DNA from: Pleodorina starrii
Lineage: Eukaryota > Chlorophyta > Chlorophyceae > Chlamydomonadales > Volvocaceae
DNA length: 64,000 bases
Reading direction: 5' to 3'
NCBI GenBank assembly: GCA_030267565.1
Contig: BRXU01000032.1
Location: 868,001 to 932,000 of the forward strand
Shown in pieces: positions 10,801 to 24,100 of the stretch. Under the pieces are notes generated by a model that ran no database searches, had not been told where the DNA came from, and saw only the letters and a program-made list of their open reading frames with translations. How positions within the stretch are numbered: the first letter of the stretch is position 1; the number at the start of each line of letters is the position of its first letter. A program made the position numbers and the translations under genes.

Positions 10801-13800
10801 CCACCTCCCCCCCCTCCCCCCCCGCTCCTCCCCTCACTCGCCTGCAGGTGCACAATGGCCGCCTGCACCGCCGCAAAGGCCTGCTGGAAGCGATCAAAGG
10901 TGAAGGTCTCGGTGGGCAGGTCGAAGGGGTACTTGTTGAACAGGGAGCCTGGGGGGGAAGGGGGGCGGGGGTGTGGGGGGTGGGAAGGAGGGGTGAGGAG
11001 TGCAATACCTTTTGCAATACCGTAGTAGCGCACCCAGATATCCGCTGGAGGAGCCATTGACAGTGCGATGAGGCTGGGTGGGATGGGATGGGATCGGGGG
11101 TGGGGGGGGGGGGATACCGTAGGATAGGGTTTGGGCAGGGATGTGCAAGCCGTGTTTGTATCGTACTGAAGCCACCCAACACGATGACCGACTGACCGAT
11201 GTGGGTCCCGAGTGGAGGGCGCTGGAGGCGGATTGCCCCCCGGGGGCCACACCACACCTGCTTGTGACCCCCGACATGCATCCACCCAACCCCCACCCAG
11301 GCACTTTCACAACCCACCCATACGACCTCTTTTTCCGACCCGGGGACTTCCCCCCCTTCCCCAGTTCTCCCGTCCCCTGCCCTCCCCTGCTCTTCGGTTC
11401 GTAACAATCCCCCCTGCCTGCCCGGGGTCAGGTGCACTCTCTTCCCTTCCCCCTCTCCCCCCCTGGTCTCACAACCCTTCTCCCCTCACCCCCCCGCTCC
11501 CCCTCCCCTCCCCCACCCACCCGCCATGAACCACACGGTATCCAGCGCCTCGTACTCCTTGCGGATCCCCGACTGCCGCTGACGGACCGCGGGCAGCAGC
11601 GGTGAACCTGCGGGGGGGGTCAGCGGAGGTGCGTCCCATTCAGACGAGTCATGAAGCCTTCAGCCCCCCGGCTTCTTCCCCTTAGTTCTTCGAACAGGCG
11701 CCACAACCCGACAACCCTACACCGAACCCCCTCGCTCCCAACCCTCCCCGCCGGATTGCGCCTGAACCCAAACCATAAATCCCACAACCCAGTTGAAACC
11801 CTCTTCGCACATGCCCCCCTTCTCCCCCCTCTCCTCCCCCCCCCCAACCACACACGTGTATATATGTCCCTCCCCCCTCCTCCCTCCCCCCCCTCTCCCC
11901 CCCCCACCCTGCAGCAGTGAGTCCAGCTCGGTATCGCTCCACAGCAGGGGCGACTCCACCGCCTGGGGCCCGCGAGCCTGCTGCTTGTCCAGCTCCTGAG
12001 GGGGGGGGGCAGGGGTGAGTGCAGGGGCCGGCAGGTGGGGGGACAACAACGTCACACGAAGGGAATTTCAAGAGAACTATTGAGACATGTTCTGGGGGGG
12101 CCGGTGGGCGTGTGTGTGGGGGGGGCAGCCGCGAGAGGGGGGAAGGGGGGGCAAGCGGGGCTAGCGACGAAGAGGCCGGGGATCCCCAGGGGGATACGGC
12201 AGGAGAGCCATACCAACGTACGGTCCGATATCCCACGTTCAGCGGGCCGCAAAACGGCGGCTCCGAAACCCGTGCCCTCTGGTTTCGCAGCTTGGCAAGA
12301 CGTGGGTCGAAGCGGCATGGGCCCCCCGGGAGCAGTGAGCCACGGCACCGGACTGAGGGACTGAGGGACGGGTTTGGAGACTGGCTCACTGGTCGGAGGG
12401 GTCTGAAGTCTGCGCCTGCCACCCCGGCTGAGCGGCGACATATGGCGCAGGTGCCGGGTCGGGTCGGGTCGGGTCGGGAGGTGACTGTCCCTCCGGCAGT
12501 GGCGGTGCTAGGTAGCGGCGGTGCTGCCGAGGCGATGCGGCCCTCCCTTGACGGCCCCCGACAGCCCACTGAGCCACAGTGCCATCTACACATCTACCCC
12601 CAACACGTTTTCCCAGCCCCCGCCGACTTCGCCCTCCATTCCCCAACGCCCTCCCCCCCACACAGTATAGGGCCTGACCGAAATTACACCGTATGTTCTG
12701 TTCCCCCTCTATTGGCTTAAGGGTCTTTGCAATTCCCCCCCCCTTCGGTTGGCTCTCGCCCTCTGCTCGGAGCGCGGCCTCTGTCGCTCGAAGGTCTCTC
12801 CCCCCCTGCATCCCCCGCCGCCGGCCCCTCCACCCTACCCCCCCGGTGCCGTACCCGGATGTACGGGTACCAGAACGACTTCTTGCCCAGCTTCTTCTCG
12901 TACATGAGGTACAGGGCCAGACAGGCCAGCTCGCTCAGCTTGTCGGTGGTGAGCAGTTCGGCTGTGGGGGGGGGGGAGGGGTGCGTAGCGAGTGGCATGA
13001 GGTGCGTTGCGAGTGGGAGCCCACCCTAACACACGATGAAATCACTTCGAACACGAAACGGCACTGAGGGCTCGGGGGCCGGGGAGTGAGAGCTCTATGG
13101 GGCGGGCGGGGCGGGGCGGGGAGCTGTAAAGACTGTCGGAAGTGATGTGATGGAGGCGGTGGAGAGATGTCGGGCGGGGCGGACCGGACATTTGGTGCTC
13201 GGGCAGGCCAGCGCAAGGGACCCACCAGGACGCTCCCACCCACCCACCCACCCACCCACCGGTACACAGCGCGCCCACAGCGACCATCGCGACCCCGCCC
13301 GCCATCCCACCACTCGATCCGGACCCGACCCGACCTGACCCGACCCGGGAAACCCCCCCTGCCCCCCCTCCCCGACCCGGAACCCATGTGAACCTACCAA
13401 CAGAGCTTATCTGACGACACACACCCGCACCCGCCCGCCCGCCCGCTCGCATCACCTCGCATGTCGGGTCCAGTGGGACTGACCGCACGAGCACTCTCTC
13501 CCCTCACCCCCACCTACCCGGCTAGCGCTGGGGAAACTGCGTCAAGGCCCGGGGCTGACGATCCCGCGCCCTCTTTCCCACCCCTCCGTGCATGGGCGGC
13601 GTGTGTGTATGCCTGCCCTCGCGCCCGGCCCCCTCCGGTCACATCAGAAAGGCAGTTGATCCCCATACGCCGGGGAGCTCCCCCGCCAGCCACCTGATCG
13701 CCCGCCCCCACCCCAGCCGGCCCCGCCCCGCCCCCCCCCCGCTCCGAGAGCCCCCTCCCCCCAGCAGCACACGGGCCCTGCCACCAGCTGCCGGTGGAAA

Positions 13801-14524
13801 GCAGCCGCCGCTACTCGCTGGTCAGACAGTCAACCCAGGCACCAGGCGCCGGTGGTAGTCAGTCTCACCCACAAACTCGCTCTCAAAGATTCGGTCCAGG
13901 GTGACCACCAGGTGCTCCGGAATGCTGAGGACAGTCTCCCCGGGCGCCAGGGGCCGGCCTGGAGGGGGGAGAGGAAGGAGGGGTTGGGTGTTAGAGGAGC
14001 GGGTGGCGAGGGGGGAAAAGAGCGCAAACGGGAGGGTTTCACACGACGAGTGAGCGTCAAGGAAAGTGGTGACGAAACGGGTGGCACTGCGGTGGCGCCT
14101 TGTTTCGTCCGCGGCGTCGATTGGGGGAAGCCTTCAGCCTTCGGCAGCCAGGGGCGCGGAGACCACGAACCCCCGGGGGAGCGCCAGCTAGAGCACGGCC
14201 GGCCCGGTTATAATGTACCGATCCAGCCCGTAAAAGGGGGCCCTCCGGGGCTGGGATCTCCGGCAGAGGCATCCTTGTGTCGCCCGAGCTGCGCCCTCCC
14301 GAGGGCTACATCCACGAGCCCCAGCTGCCCCGAGGCGCCTGCGTCTCCCCCAGCAGCAGCAGCAGCGCCAGCCAACCCACCCGCAACGACCACGTCAAGC
14401 GGACGCCCTGCCGACGGCACGTCCAGCGTCTTCACCTCCACCGCATCGATCTTAGCGCCGTTCTCCTGCGATGCGCGAACCAGCACGCGCGCGAGCTTGA
14501 GATCGGCCCATGCATTACGGAGCG
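7868..14524 (-). CDS. PTAC14: SET-domain protein with LSMT-type C-terminal domain, PTAC14/PAP7-like (5' end unresolved)
   Basis: Exons read on the minus strand: about 14524-14219 (N-terminal, tentative), 13958-13869, 12961-12855, 11995-11908, 11607-11521, 10948-10842, 10178-9939, 9365-9198, 8549-8415, 8077-7868 (TAG). Phases agree from the second exon on. The SET part starts at GRPLAPGETVLSIPEHLVV and includes LMYEKKLGKKSFWYPYI, AVESPLLWSDTELDSLL, EYEALDTVWFMAGSLF and NSRLLLNYGIVDEHNPFD; the last three exons match the RuBisCO-LSMT substrate-binding domain (SSPRQKVAARLTKIEKSIL). This order is that of plant PTAC14, a subunit associated with the plastid-encoded RNA polymerase. The usual SET Asn-His motif is not seen; the equivalent stretch reads YSSTSKNMM. 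A possible targeting peptide starts at ATG 14720 (MNRNAARQC...), but the joining splice is unclear. The intron after 10842 starts with GC instead of GT. Family assignment is from recall of the PTAC14 pattern. Confidence 0.8.
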
Positions 14525-14720
14525 CTGACTACTTTCCAGCTCCGAAACGAAGAAAACTTCGGGAAATGAAGGAGTCCATCAGCGTGTCCCAACGCGACTT
14601 GCCTTCAGCCAGCCGACCAGCTCGCTGGCTGTGTGAACAGCGGTTGAGCGAGGCACGCTGTACACGCGACGCCCAGCCCGCCTCGCCTGCGCGGCATTGA
14701 CGAGCCGCATTTCGGTTCAT

Positions 14721-16612
14721 AGAATCATCTTCGCGGGGACATGGTTTCTCCGCAGCGCAGAGGTCCGATTCAACCTCCGGCAAGCGTCAGCTGACATATC
14801 AATACAACACGCACCGGGCATCTCGAGTGCGCTGCTCCTCGCTGTAAGGAGCCTGGGGCCCTCAAGGATGACATTTTCCGTGAGACGAGCTCAGGCCTAT
14901 GGCAGCAACGAGTGCTACGTCAAAATCCCAGTGGGCTGTTAATCAAAGAATGCACCTCCACGGCAGTTTGCTACCGATGCATTCTCGTGTTAACAGGAAT
15001 GGATGGATGGATGGATGTTACAAGATTTGGTCGAGGGCACGCAAAGTCCAGCTGCCGTACAATCGTTTACAGCAGTTTTTAGATAAACTTTCTTGCAAGT
15101 TAGCCTTGCATGTTACTTTAAAAATTATATTGGGAGGACCAAACACCGCGCGCTTGCCGATATCGCTCTGTCAGACCTCCAGCAGCAGGCCGGATCCTAG
15201 CATTTTCATTTAACGATGTTTATGTCAGGATTTGCCATGCTACCTTGTACTATGAAAATGTATGCCGTCACAGCGACCAATGGGTCGATGCAGCGCGCCC
15301 CATCGTCCGTACGATCGCGGATGATGTGAAAGGCTCGAAGGTTCAAGGGCAGAGGTGCGCCCCCGTCTTCCCCGGCGGGTGATGAGCAGGGATACGGCAT
15401 TCCGCCGGAACGTCAAAGCCTGCGGTGAGGTTAGGCGTCCAGCCGTCCCCAGCTGCTGCACAAGCGAAGCGCAGCTAGCTGCTGCATACGGGTACAGATA
15501 CACACGGCTACGCACGCATCTTGGTTGCGAACGCGAATGAACATGACATGAGGATCCGTTTTTTGCAACGTGTACGCCCGGTATCAACCTGAATGAACCA
15601 CAAGTACGGCACGCATTTGTAAGGCCAATTGCACCGGCGCGTATGGTACACGTGCCAGTTCTTTGCACAAGGCAAGTCTACTATGGGGTTCAACCATATG
15701 TCTGCCCATGCTGGCGCGCGGGCTCCGGTGCCAAACACGGCCCAACGCAGGCGGTGTTCCAGCAGCTAGCAGGAGGCGGCGGCCAGCGGCCACGCGTGCC
15801 TTATGGAGTGGCTGCTGCACCCTACCTGCCCGAGCTCTGCGCTTTAGGAAATAAGCAATGGCGGCATTTAGGGCGTGGATGTTACAGCTCGGGCCAAACC
15901 AGCGGTCCAGGCAGGATCGATGCATCCGTACAGTTGTCCGCCCGGCGGCGCAGCGTTGGGAGCATTGGGCGGGCCTACCTAGATAGGGTAGGCATTCCTA
16001 ATTTTTGATCCGTCCATTGTACTTCACAGAGCAGCCATAAATAATATGTAGTTACCGAGCGGTTACGTTTCTGATGCTGTTTGAATTCCGGGTTTCGTAT
16101 CGTGGTAACGGCTCGTGATGAACTACAGCTCCGATCCAATGTTCATGCCGCCTTGGCATCCCCGATCCATCATCCCGCTTCCAGCATCACCGATAGCCAG
16201 GTAGGTACGTGCGTCCTTATTGCCATCGATTATAACACAATGCCATCATCGTTCCCGGGCGCATCCCGGGACATGCACACTATTCCGAAACAGTATTTTG
16301 AGTCAAGCACGAGGTATGGTTGTATGTACGATGATGACATACCATCGATCTGCCTCGCGTCGGACCGTCCGAGGGAAGGCAGGGTCGCTGACAAGCAACC
16401 GACGGCTGAAGGGAATGCAGCAGAGGAGCCAGGAGACCACTGCGTGCCTCGGGCCGGTCTGCGTTCCTGCTGAGAAACAGTCACACGCACAGGAGCAAAT
16501 AAATTCTGTTCATTATTGCTAGCGAAGCGGCGGAACCCCGTCGGTTTAGTGCCAGGCGGGGTTAGGTTCCTTGGTCGAGTTGCTCGCGCGGCCTCTCCGT
16601 CATAGTCGTAGC
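14721..16612. other. Intergenic region between divergent SET and SNARE genes
   Basis: About 1.9 kb, clearly more AT-rich than the genes around it. It must hold the promoters of the minus-strand SET gene and the plus-strand SNARE gene. A (GGAT)n tract lies at 15001-15016 and a TGTAA at about 15618. An open frame from ATG 15643 to about 16008 exists, but it has no recognisable domain. Confidence 0.6.
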
Positions 16613-19600
16613 ATGTCGATCTACGACTTGATTCAGCGCACCGACATCATACTTCAAAAGTAAGCCTTATCTCGCGTGTTGGCCGCCGGCGTGCGTGAAC
16701 CTGCCTCGCGTGCCTACAGCAGCAGGCAGGGCCGACGCTACAGCTAGCAGCGTAGCGGACGAGACTTTACCCGTCTATCTGGCGCGCACCAAGATAGATC
16801 CCCCCCTGCCTGCGCGCCCGCCTGGGGACGTGCCCTGTGATTGCAAGCACACGCAGGTATGCGAAATATGATCCCGAAACCCCAACAAAGGGCAAGAAGA
16901 AGAAGAACACCTTCGCGGAGTTGTACCAGGAGATTGAAGCTGAGGTGGAGAAGCTGATGGAAGTAAGCAATACGAATAGTCGTACGCGCGGTCCCCGCGT
17001 GGTTCAACCCATACATACGTACAATCGAGCATTTGATATCGCACGCTCGCTCATCGTCTGCTGCTCGTCCTGAACGTGCCGTGTGCGCTTGCACGCAGGC
17101 GGCGAGTGATGTAGCCTGTGAGCAAAACAGGGCGCTGATCGCATTCAAGAATGCGGAAATTCGCCGCGCCAAGAATGTGCTGCTAACAGAGGCCGTAGCT
17201 TCTTTGGAGAAGAGGGCCAAAAAGGGCAGAGGCGTCACCCGGCAATTGATCGAGGAGCGCCAAAACAAGGCAAGCATACATACATAGGACGCAGGGACCA
17301 AGCGCACGTGCGTGCTGTGGGCGAGCTAGCTATCTAGGCTGCTGATCCCAGGGCGGGCATTCAAAAATAATTTGACGTGTTGCCCCCGCCCGCCCTGCAA
17401 AAGCCGCCCGCCGCAAGTTCAACGAACGTACCCGCCCGGGGTCGACCGCTCACCCGCCACTCCAGCTGATCCCCTTGCTTCGTTCGTTCGCCGACCGTCC
17501 CTTACTTCGATCGCTCCTCCCGCTCGCTGGCTGTCTGGTTGACAACGATGCGCTGGGCGGGCGGCGGGGTTCATGGTCGTGGGTGCAAACAAGGTGCAGC
17601 CCTACCTGCCTCCTGATTGCGTTGCAGATCAAAGACCTCATCGAGCGGATATACGCGGTCCCGGATGGCTTGAGCTTCTCCACGAACAGGCGTCCAACAG
17701 CGCGGGTGGGTGGGTGGGTATGTCCATTCATTTGTGCGTGTGCCCATCCATCCGTTCGATTCGTCTGCTTGTGTGGTGGAGTGTGTGTGTGTGTGTTGTG
17801 GTTTGGTACCGTACAGACATACAGGTGCGAATGTATGTAACTATATATGTGCATACATACATGCATACACGCGGGAATCGCAGCGAGTTGCTTGTACGAC
17901 ACACCGACGTGCGCAGGCTTCCGTAGCTGAGCTGTACGGCACTCCATCCGACTTTTTCGTGGACCTCCGGGTCTTCATTCCGGGCATCCGGGGGACCCCT
18001 CCCTCCCTCCCTCCGGGCGGGGAAGGCTTCCTTTGTTATCTGTTTCTGACCTTTTCCGTCCGGCCCCGATTCACTCGGTGTGACGACCCTACATACATAC
18101 AGCCGCACGCACGTACACGCTGGCCATACCGTTTGCGTCGCGCCCGCCGCCGTATGCAGGCCAGCAGCAGCAGGAGGGGCAAGAAGGGCGACCCCATCCA
18201 TATCAACGGCGACCTGCTGCAGCAGCCGGCCCACCCCGCCAACCAGGCCGGGTACTTCAGCCACACGGAGGCGACACAGAGATTCGAAAGGGTGCGTGCG
18301 TGCCATGCGCGTCTGTCTGTCTGTCCAGCATGTTCATTCTGAGCGGCTAGCTGCTTACTTGCTTGGCACGTCGCCGCCAGCCGTCTGTCTATCTGATGCA
18401 TACATGCCTACGTGCCTGCATGCCGCAGGAGTGGGATGAGCGCAGGGCGCGGCAGGACGAGCAGCTCGAGCAGATCGGACACACAGTCGAGGAGCTTGGC
18501 GATATCGCTCGGAACCTGGGTACGTACTACATACGCAACATACGATTCCGCCGGGATGAACCACGCCATTGCGAACCTGCTGGGGATGCACCGCCGTGGG
18601 TGGCCCGTGGCCGATAACTCAGGCAGCCCATGTCAGGGCGGCGGTTGAACTTCCCATGTGCCTAAGCGGCGCCGTACAGCGAGGCCCATGCAACGTAGGT
18701 TCTAGCAAAAAGCTTTACATACGTAATTATATATGGGATTGGGAAATATGATACGTAGCCATTCGTCATCCAGGAGCTATCTAGCCATCGCCGTGCGTAT
18801 AACGTGCGAGTTAGTATGTGCGTGGGTCATGACGGGAGGGCAAATTTTTTGACGGAACGCAAAATTGGTTTTTAAAAAATATATTCATATGCCCATTGCA
18901 TTTGTTTTACTAGCTATTGTATGCAAATTCTCTTAAATTTTGCGAGTATCCATTTCGCAAATATTTGTGCTAGCTGTCTTTAATATGTATGTATCCGTGA
19001 TGAGGATGCAGCTATGTTCGCTACATTGAGAAGAAAATAGCTAGTTGTTGGCTGGTGGGCTGTGCCGTACTGGTGTAATATTAGTAATCCATGCCCCGTT
19101 CGCCGCTGCTTGCTGGCTCTGCTAGCTTTCTTGTTGCCCTAGAGCACGCGGCTACATATCTACGTGCATATGTGGCTCATCCGCAGCTGCCTGCGTGCGA
19201 GCCTAGTCGTCGTTGGGTGGGTGGCGGCGCTGCTGAGGGTGCCTGGCTGCCTGCTGCAAAGGGCTGCAAGCGATCGACCGATAAACGAGCGAGGCAGCAG
19301 CTAGCGCATCGACGACATTTGTACCACAATATATAAATGCATACGCACACAAGAGCATTATTCAACGATGCAGTTGGTCTGAATCGTGCCTGCGCACGTC
19401 CGCATGTATGGCCGTCGCTGCTCGCTGCTACTGCTACTGCTGCTGCTGCTGCCCTGCCTGCCCCGCGCGACGCACGGCTGCACGCATACACGCAGGCGGC
19501 GAGCTGGACCGCCAGGCCCCTGTCATCGACGACATCGAGCGGCAGCTGGACCGGGTGACTCGCAGCCTCAAGAGCAACAACGCCAAACTGCACGGGCTGG

Positions 19601-19698
19601 TGACCCGGGTGCGCTCCTCACGCAATTTCTGTGTGGACGCTATCCTGATTGCCGTACTGCTGGCAATCGGCGCCTACATCTACGCAATGTTCATGTGA
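16613..19698 (+). CDS. SYP71: Qc-SNARE, SYP7 (SYP71-like) family
   Basis: Eight exons: 16613-16659, 16857-16962, 17099-17269, 17628-17705, 17917-17970 (least certain), 18160-18291, 18429-18519, 19496-19698; about 293 residues. SYP7 proteins are plant-type Qc-SNAREs that drive membrane fusion at the ER and plasma membrane. The start MSIYDLIQRTDIILQKYAKYD is the family's conserved N-terminus. The SNARE helix runs from about residue 198 to 262, with the zero-layer Gln at about 233 (ELDRQAPVIDDIE), followed by RSSRNFCVDAIL and a C-terminal membrane anchor (ILIAVLLAIGAYIYAMF). A Lys-rich segment (KGKKKKN) follows the N-terminus. The third intron begins GCAAGC, a GC-AG intron. The fifth exon depends on a weak GTCTTC donor and could end elsewhere. 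The seventh intron is the longest (976 bp) and AT-rich. Confidence 0.9.
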
Positions 19699-20254
19699 TG
19701 ATGAATGAATATCGATGGATGCGTGCTTGCTTGCATGAGCGCATGAGCGCATGGATGGATGGATGGGTATCTGTTGTGAGTGAGCAACACCCATATACGA
19801 AGAGAAGTCGTAGCAGTTAATACGGCCCACAGAGGGGCCGGGCGCTTTGCTGACTTCAACAGTATCGATGCAGATGGACGGCCGAATGTGTGGATGACGG
19901 ATGGATATTTGCGGGTCTAACACCGTAGTAGTGATGATGCGCGTGCGATCGAGCGAGACGTGGCGGCAGAGGGAGTGGGGTTAGCCCTGGTAAGCTGGGC
20001 CAATTGTTACCTGTTGGTGTCCTGCACGCACACGCACGCACGCACGCATGATGCGTGCTGCTGCAGGCAGTCAGCAGGAAGCTGCGGTCAGCAGCTGTGG
20101 GGAACGACCGAGAAACCTTCCAGCCTCTTCCTAGATAGCAGGCAGGGTCCATCCGATGATGTAATGCTGGGGCGGAGCAAAGGCTGATCGACATGCTGTG
20201 CGACGCCTTTCTTTGGGCTTGTTACTAGCCGTTAATACGGCATCTGTACGGCTT

Positions 20255-20259
20255 TGTAA
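20255..20259 (+). terminator. TGTAA poly(A) signal of the SNARE gene
   Basis: TGTAA lies 557 bp after the SNARE stop codon and is the first such motif on the + strand after it. Confidence 0.6.
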
Positions 20260-20267
20260 CCGCCGCG

Positions 20268-20272
20268 TTACA
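20268..20272 (-). terminator. TGTAA poly(A) signal of the OPR gene
   Basis: TTACA on the + strand, i.e. TGTAA on the minus strand, about 920 bp after the OPR stop. Cleavage normally falls 10-20 nt past the motif, so this transcript and the SNARE transcript would overlap by a few bases. Confidence 0.55.
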
Positions 20273-21190
20273 GATGGCTGCTTTGACGACATTTTTCAGG
20301 CTCGACGTTCATGGTGTGCATGAGGCAGGGAGAGGTCTCATTCGCCGCTCGTGTCCAGCCCGCTGATTACCGAATAGTACTATATTCGGGTCGTACGGTA
20401 CAGCGCACGGGGCGGCGTGCAGCAGGCAGCTAGCTAGATAGATAGGATCCGGGGCCTATCTCACCCTGAAGCCCGTAGTCCACCCAGCGGCAGCCTACCG
20501 CTCTGCCCTTCTCCCCCGGCGTGACAGCGCCTCGAACACACACAGCAGTAGTGTCATTGCCGTAAGCCTGCCGTACAGGTCCCCATCCATCTGCGCTGGC
20601 TTTGCACCCGCATGCCTGCCTCGCTGCCATTATCAACCACTACTGGCTACTAATGGCTACTACTGGCCCTTGAGCCCCCTTGGCTAGCTACGTACCGACC
20701 CCCCCAATGCAACCCCCAGCGGCTGGCACCTCGACAACACCTCCCTAGCTAGCTCCGCACACGACATCCACACAACTACCGTAGGTTGCCAACCAACCAA
20801 GCTTCCGACAAACTCCTCAATCCAGGAATGCCAACCGCTGCTCGTCTATCTGTCCGCCACCGATGCACCGCCGCAATGACTCTTGCGGGTGGGTAGGGAG
20901 GGAGGGAGGAGACCAAGCCGGCCAACAACACCCACCCCTCTCGCCCCCTGACTGGAGGGCCCTGGCCCCAGACGCCACCCCCTTCCCCTCCCCCTCCCCC
21001 TCCCCAACACACCAACACGCACCATATACGACCACGCCCACGCTACCAGACCCAACCGGCCCACCTACTGGCCCGCCTACCGGACCGCCGGCAGGTTTTG
21101 CCAGGACACCCCTCGCCCTCCCTCCCCGGCCACCCCAAATACACACACACCCGAGCCACGGCGGTGGTTTCTGGCCCCTGCCTCCCTCTG

Positions 21191-24100
21191 TCAGTACGTC
21201 TCCCCCGCCTTGGGCGCCGCGTACTCCTCCTCCGTATCCTCCAGTGCCGCGTAGGCCCCCATCAGCAGCTGCCACTGGTAGGGACTCAGAACGCCGCTGC
21301 CGCCGCGGGGGCCACCGCTGCCGGCCACTGCACCGGAGCCGCCCCTCCCGGATGCGGCTGTGGGTGCGGTTCCGCCTGCTCCCCCCCTTCCCCACCCCCC
21401 TGCTCCTCCCCCTGCTCCTCCGCTGAGTGCCATATGCGCCTCGTGTGCGACCATCCACGCATCCCCCGGGTACACGTACAGGTCGGCCAGAGCGACTGGG
21501 GATCGGGGGCGCGGGGGGTGGGAGGGTGGGGGTTCGTTTGATTGAAATGCGAAATGGGGGTGGGTGGGAGGGGGTTGAGGAGAAGGGGTTTTCGGGGGGT
21601 GAGAGGAAGGAGCCTCGAGAGGCAGAGGGGGGTGGAGGCGAAAGGGGTGGTTGAGGTCCAGCCAGGTGGGGGCGACAGGCGGCTGGGCTGTCCACTGAAA
21701 CCGCCCGAGGGGTTGGGTGGGGTGGGGTGTGGGGGGAACTGCGTCCAACACGACATGGCATGCAGCCAATCCATCAGCCAGTCCGTCCGTCCGCCCGCCC
21801 GTCCGTGAGAACTCGCGGCCGACGGCCGAGTAAGAAACTGAGCGCAGCCCCCCACCCAGCCTGCTTCCCCACCAACCACCAAGCTTCGTACGTACACCCC
21901 CCCCCCAGAAGAACTCCATCGGATCGCGACCCGCCCTTCCCTCTCCGTCGCTCTCCCCTCCCCCCCCTCTCTGCTGAAGTCGCGCACCCACCCGCCAGGT
22001 CCAGCATCTGGTTGGTATCCAGACCGGGGAAGGCGTAGCGGGAGGGGGAGGGGGAGGAGGAGGGGGAGGAGGAGGGGGAGGAGGAGCGGCCGGGCGGGGA
22101 GGTGGTGGCGGCGGTGGAGGAGGCGGAGGAGGAGGACTTCGGGGCTGCGTCCGGCACAATGCCCGCCGCTGCCATTGCGAAATCCTGGTGCGGAGGGGAG
22201 GCGGGAAAGGGGGGATGTTCCAAAGCGAATGAGAGAAGGGCCAGCGAGTCGCGATGGCGAGAAAGCGCCGAGTGGAGTGGAGGGCTCAGGAGGGCTGGGG
22301 TGGGGAGGTGGGACGGCCGGGGGAAACAGGGCGGGGCGGGGGGGGGGGGGGCACATGAGAGCGACCAGAGATGAAGAGACCCCCCTCCAGCTACGTCACC
22401 GTAGTCCCAAACAAAACACCCTCTCCCCCCCTCCGGCCCCCCTCACCCTCAGCAGCGGATAGTAGCGCACCAGCCACTTGCGCGGCGGCCGCAGCGCCAG
22501 AGGTGTCGCCGCAGAACCCATCGGGCTCCGTTCGTCCGCCCCGAAACCAAACCCAAACCCCAAATCGTCGGCCACCAACAGAAGCTCCTCCGGGGTTAAG
22601 CCGCTCAGCCGCCGCCGCCGCGGCGGAAGACGAACCGCCGCCGCCGCGGCGGCGTCGCCTGCGGCGGCGGCGACCTCGAGCGCTGCCGCCGCCGCGGCTG
22701 CGGTGGCTGCTCGCTGGCGCTCGAAGCGACTGACGGCCCACAGCACCGCAACGGCGGAGGAGGGGTCCGTGGTGGCCAGCTTTCTGATGAAGTAGAATTG
22801 TACCGTACGACACAACCACATATGTTGCAGTACAGCCACGCGGCAGGCAGTGACACCAGGGGTGGGGAAGTTGAGGGGAAGTGCGTCGTTGCATGAGTTG
22901 ACGGAGGCGGCTGAAGCTGTATGTCGGGGCGGGCAGCACACGGACGCATGGCGGGCAGCACCCAGACGGGCAGCTGATCCCGCAGCCAGCTAGCTGGGCG
23001 GGCAGCTATGACCGGGAGGCAGCTGTGACCGGCAGGCAGCTCCAGCACCGGCAGCAGGGGGCCCCGGTGGCAGACACAGCGCTAACCCAGTCGGAGTCAG
23101 GAGGGAGGGAGCAGTCCGCAGCGCGTCGGTTCACTGCCGAACCGCACACGTCCCCTCAACCCGCTTGAAAGCAGCACAGGCTTCCCCCCCCCCCACTCAT
23201 CAGGAGCCAGCCTTACACCCCCTCACCCCGGCCAACCGCCGCATCTCCCCCCCCCCGTTCCCCTTGTGCTGTCCGGGCTGTGTGTCTGTGTTGGTCTCAC
23301 CAAACACCCCATCTCTCCACCCTCCCCCCCCCGGCCCCCTCCGCCCCTCCCCCACCTGTGCGCCGTCTCCAGCGCCAGCCCCACCCACTCGGGCGGGGGT
23401 GTGTGCCCCAGGTCCGACAGCGCCAGCAGCAGCACCGCCAGCCCCCGGGCATCTAGCGTGTGGAGCCACCGGGCGGACTGAGACACACGAAGGGGGGGGG
23501 GAGGGGGGGAGAAGGGGAGGGGAGGGGGGGAAGGGAGCGGAGGGGTTATCAACTTGTAGGCCCGAGCCCCTGGGTGGGGCGGGGGAGGGGTGCGTGGGCA
23601 GAGGTGGTGGGCGAGTCCCCCCCGTCTGGATACACAGAACACAGGTGACTGACACACTGTGTGACTGACGGGTCATCGCTCTCACTTGCTTGTACACAGC
23701 TTAGGGTCCGGTCCTAATGTCCTAAAACCCCTGCCCTCCCCTCCCCTCCCCTCCCCTGCACTCACGTGTTTGCACGCCTCCACCAGCCACGCCTCCCCCG
23801 GGCGCATCTCCCTCTGCCAGGCAGCCGCCGCCCACAGCAGGTTGGAGAAAGACATACCGTTGCTGGCGTACGGCAGGGTGGCCTGAAACGGTGGATCGAG
23901 AGGGGAAAGTGTGTGGGGGGGGGATGTGGGGTGTGGGGGTATAGAGCATAACCGGGGGGGCACAAGGCAAGGGGGATGTAAGTGCGGCAGGCGCGCACGG
24001 CGTGTGCCCAGGTACAGGTACCGGTACTGCCGGGTGTGGAGCTCTCGAGTACTGCGGAGGGGTGTTGGGTTAGCAGTCCCCCCCCCCCCGATGAGGGCCG

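Larger units (their letters stand above)
19699..21190. other. Convergent 3' untranslated region between SNARE and OPR genes
   Basis: Both flanking genes end here. No further gene is seen. The only well-placed poly(A) motifs for the two strands lie within 18 bp of each other (20255-20272). The stretch also holds GATG/ATGG-type tracts near 19730-19770 and several GCTAGCT motifs. Confidence 0.7.
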
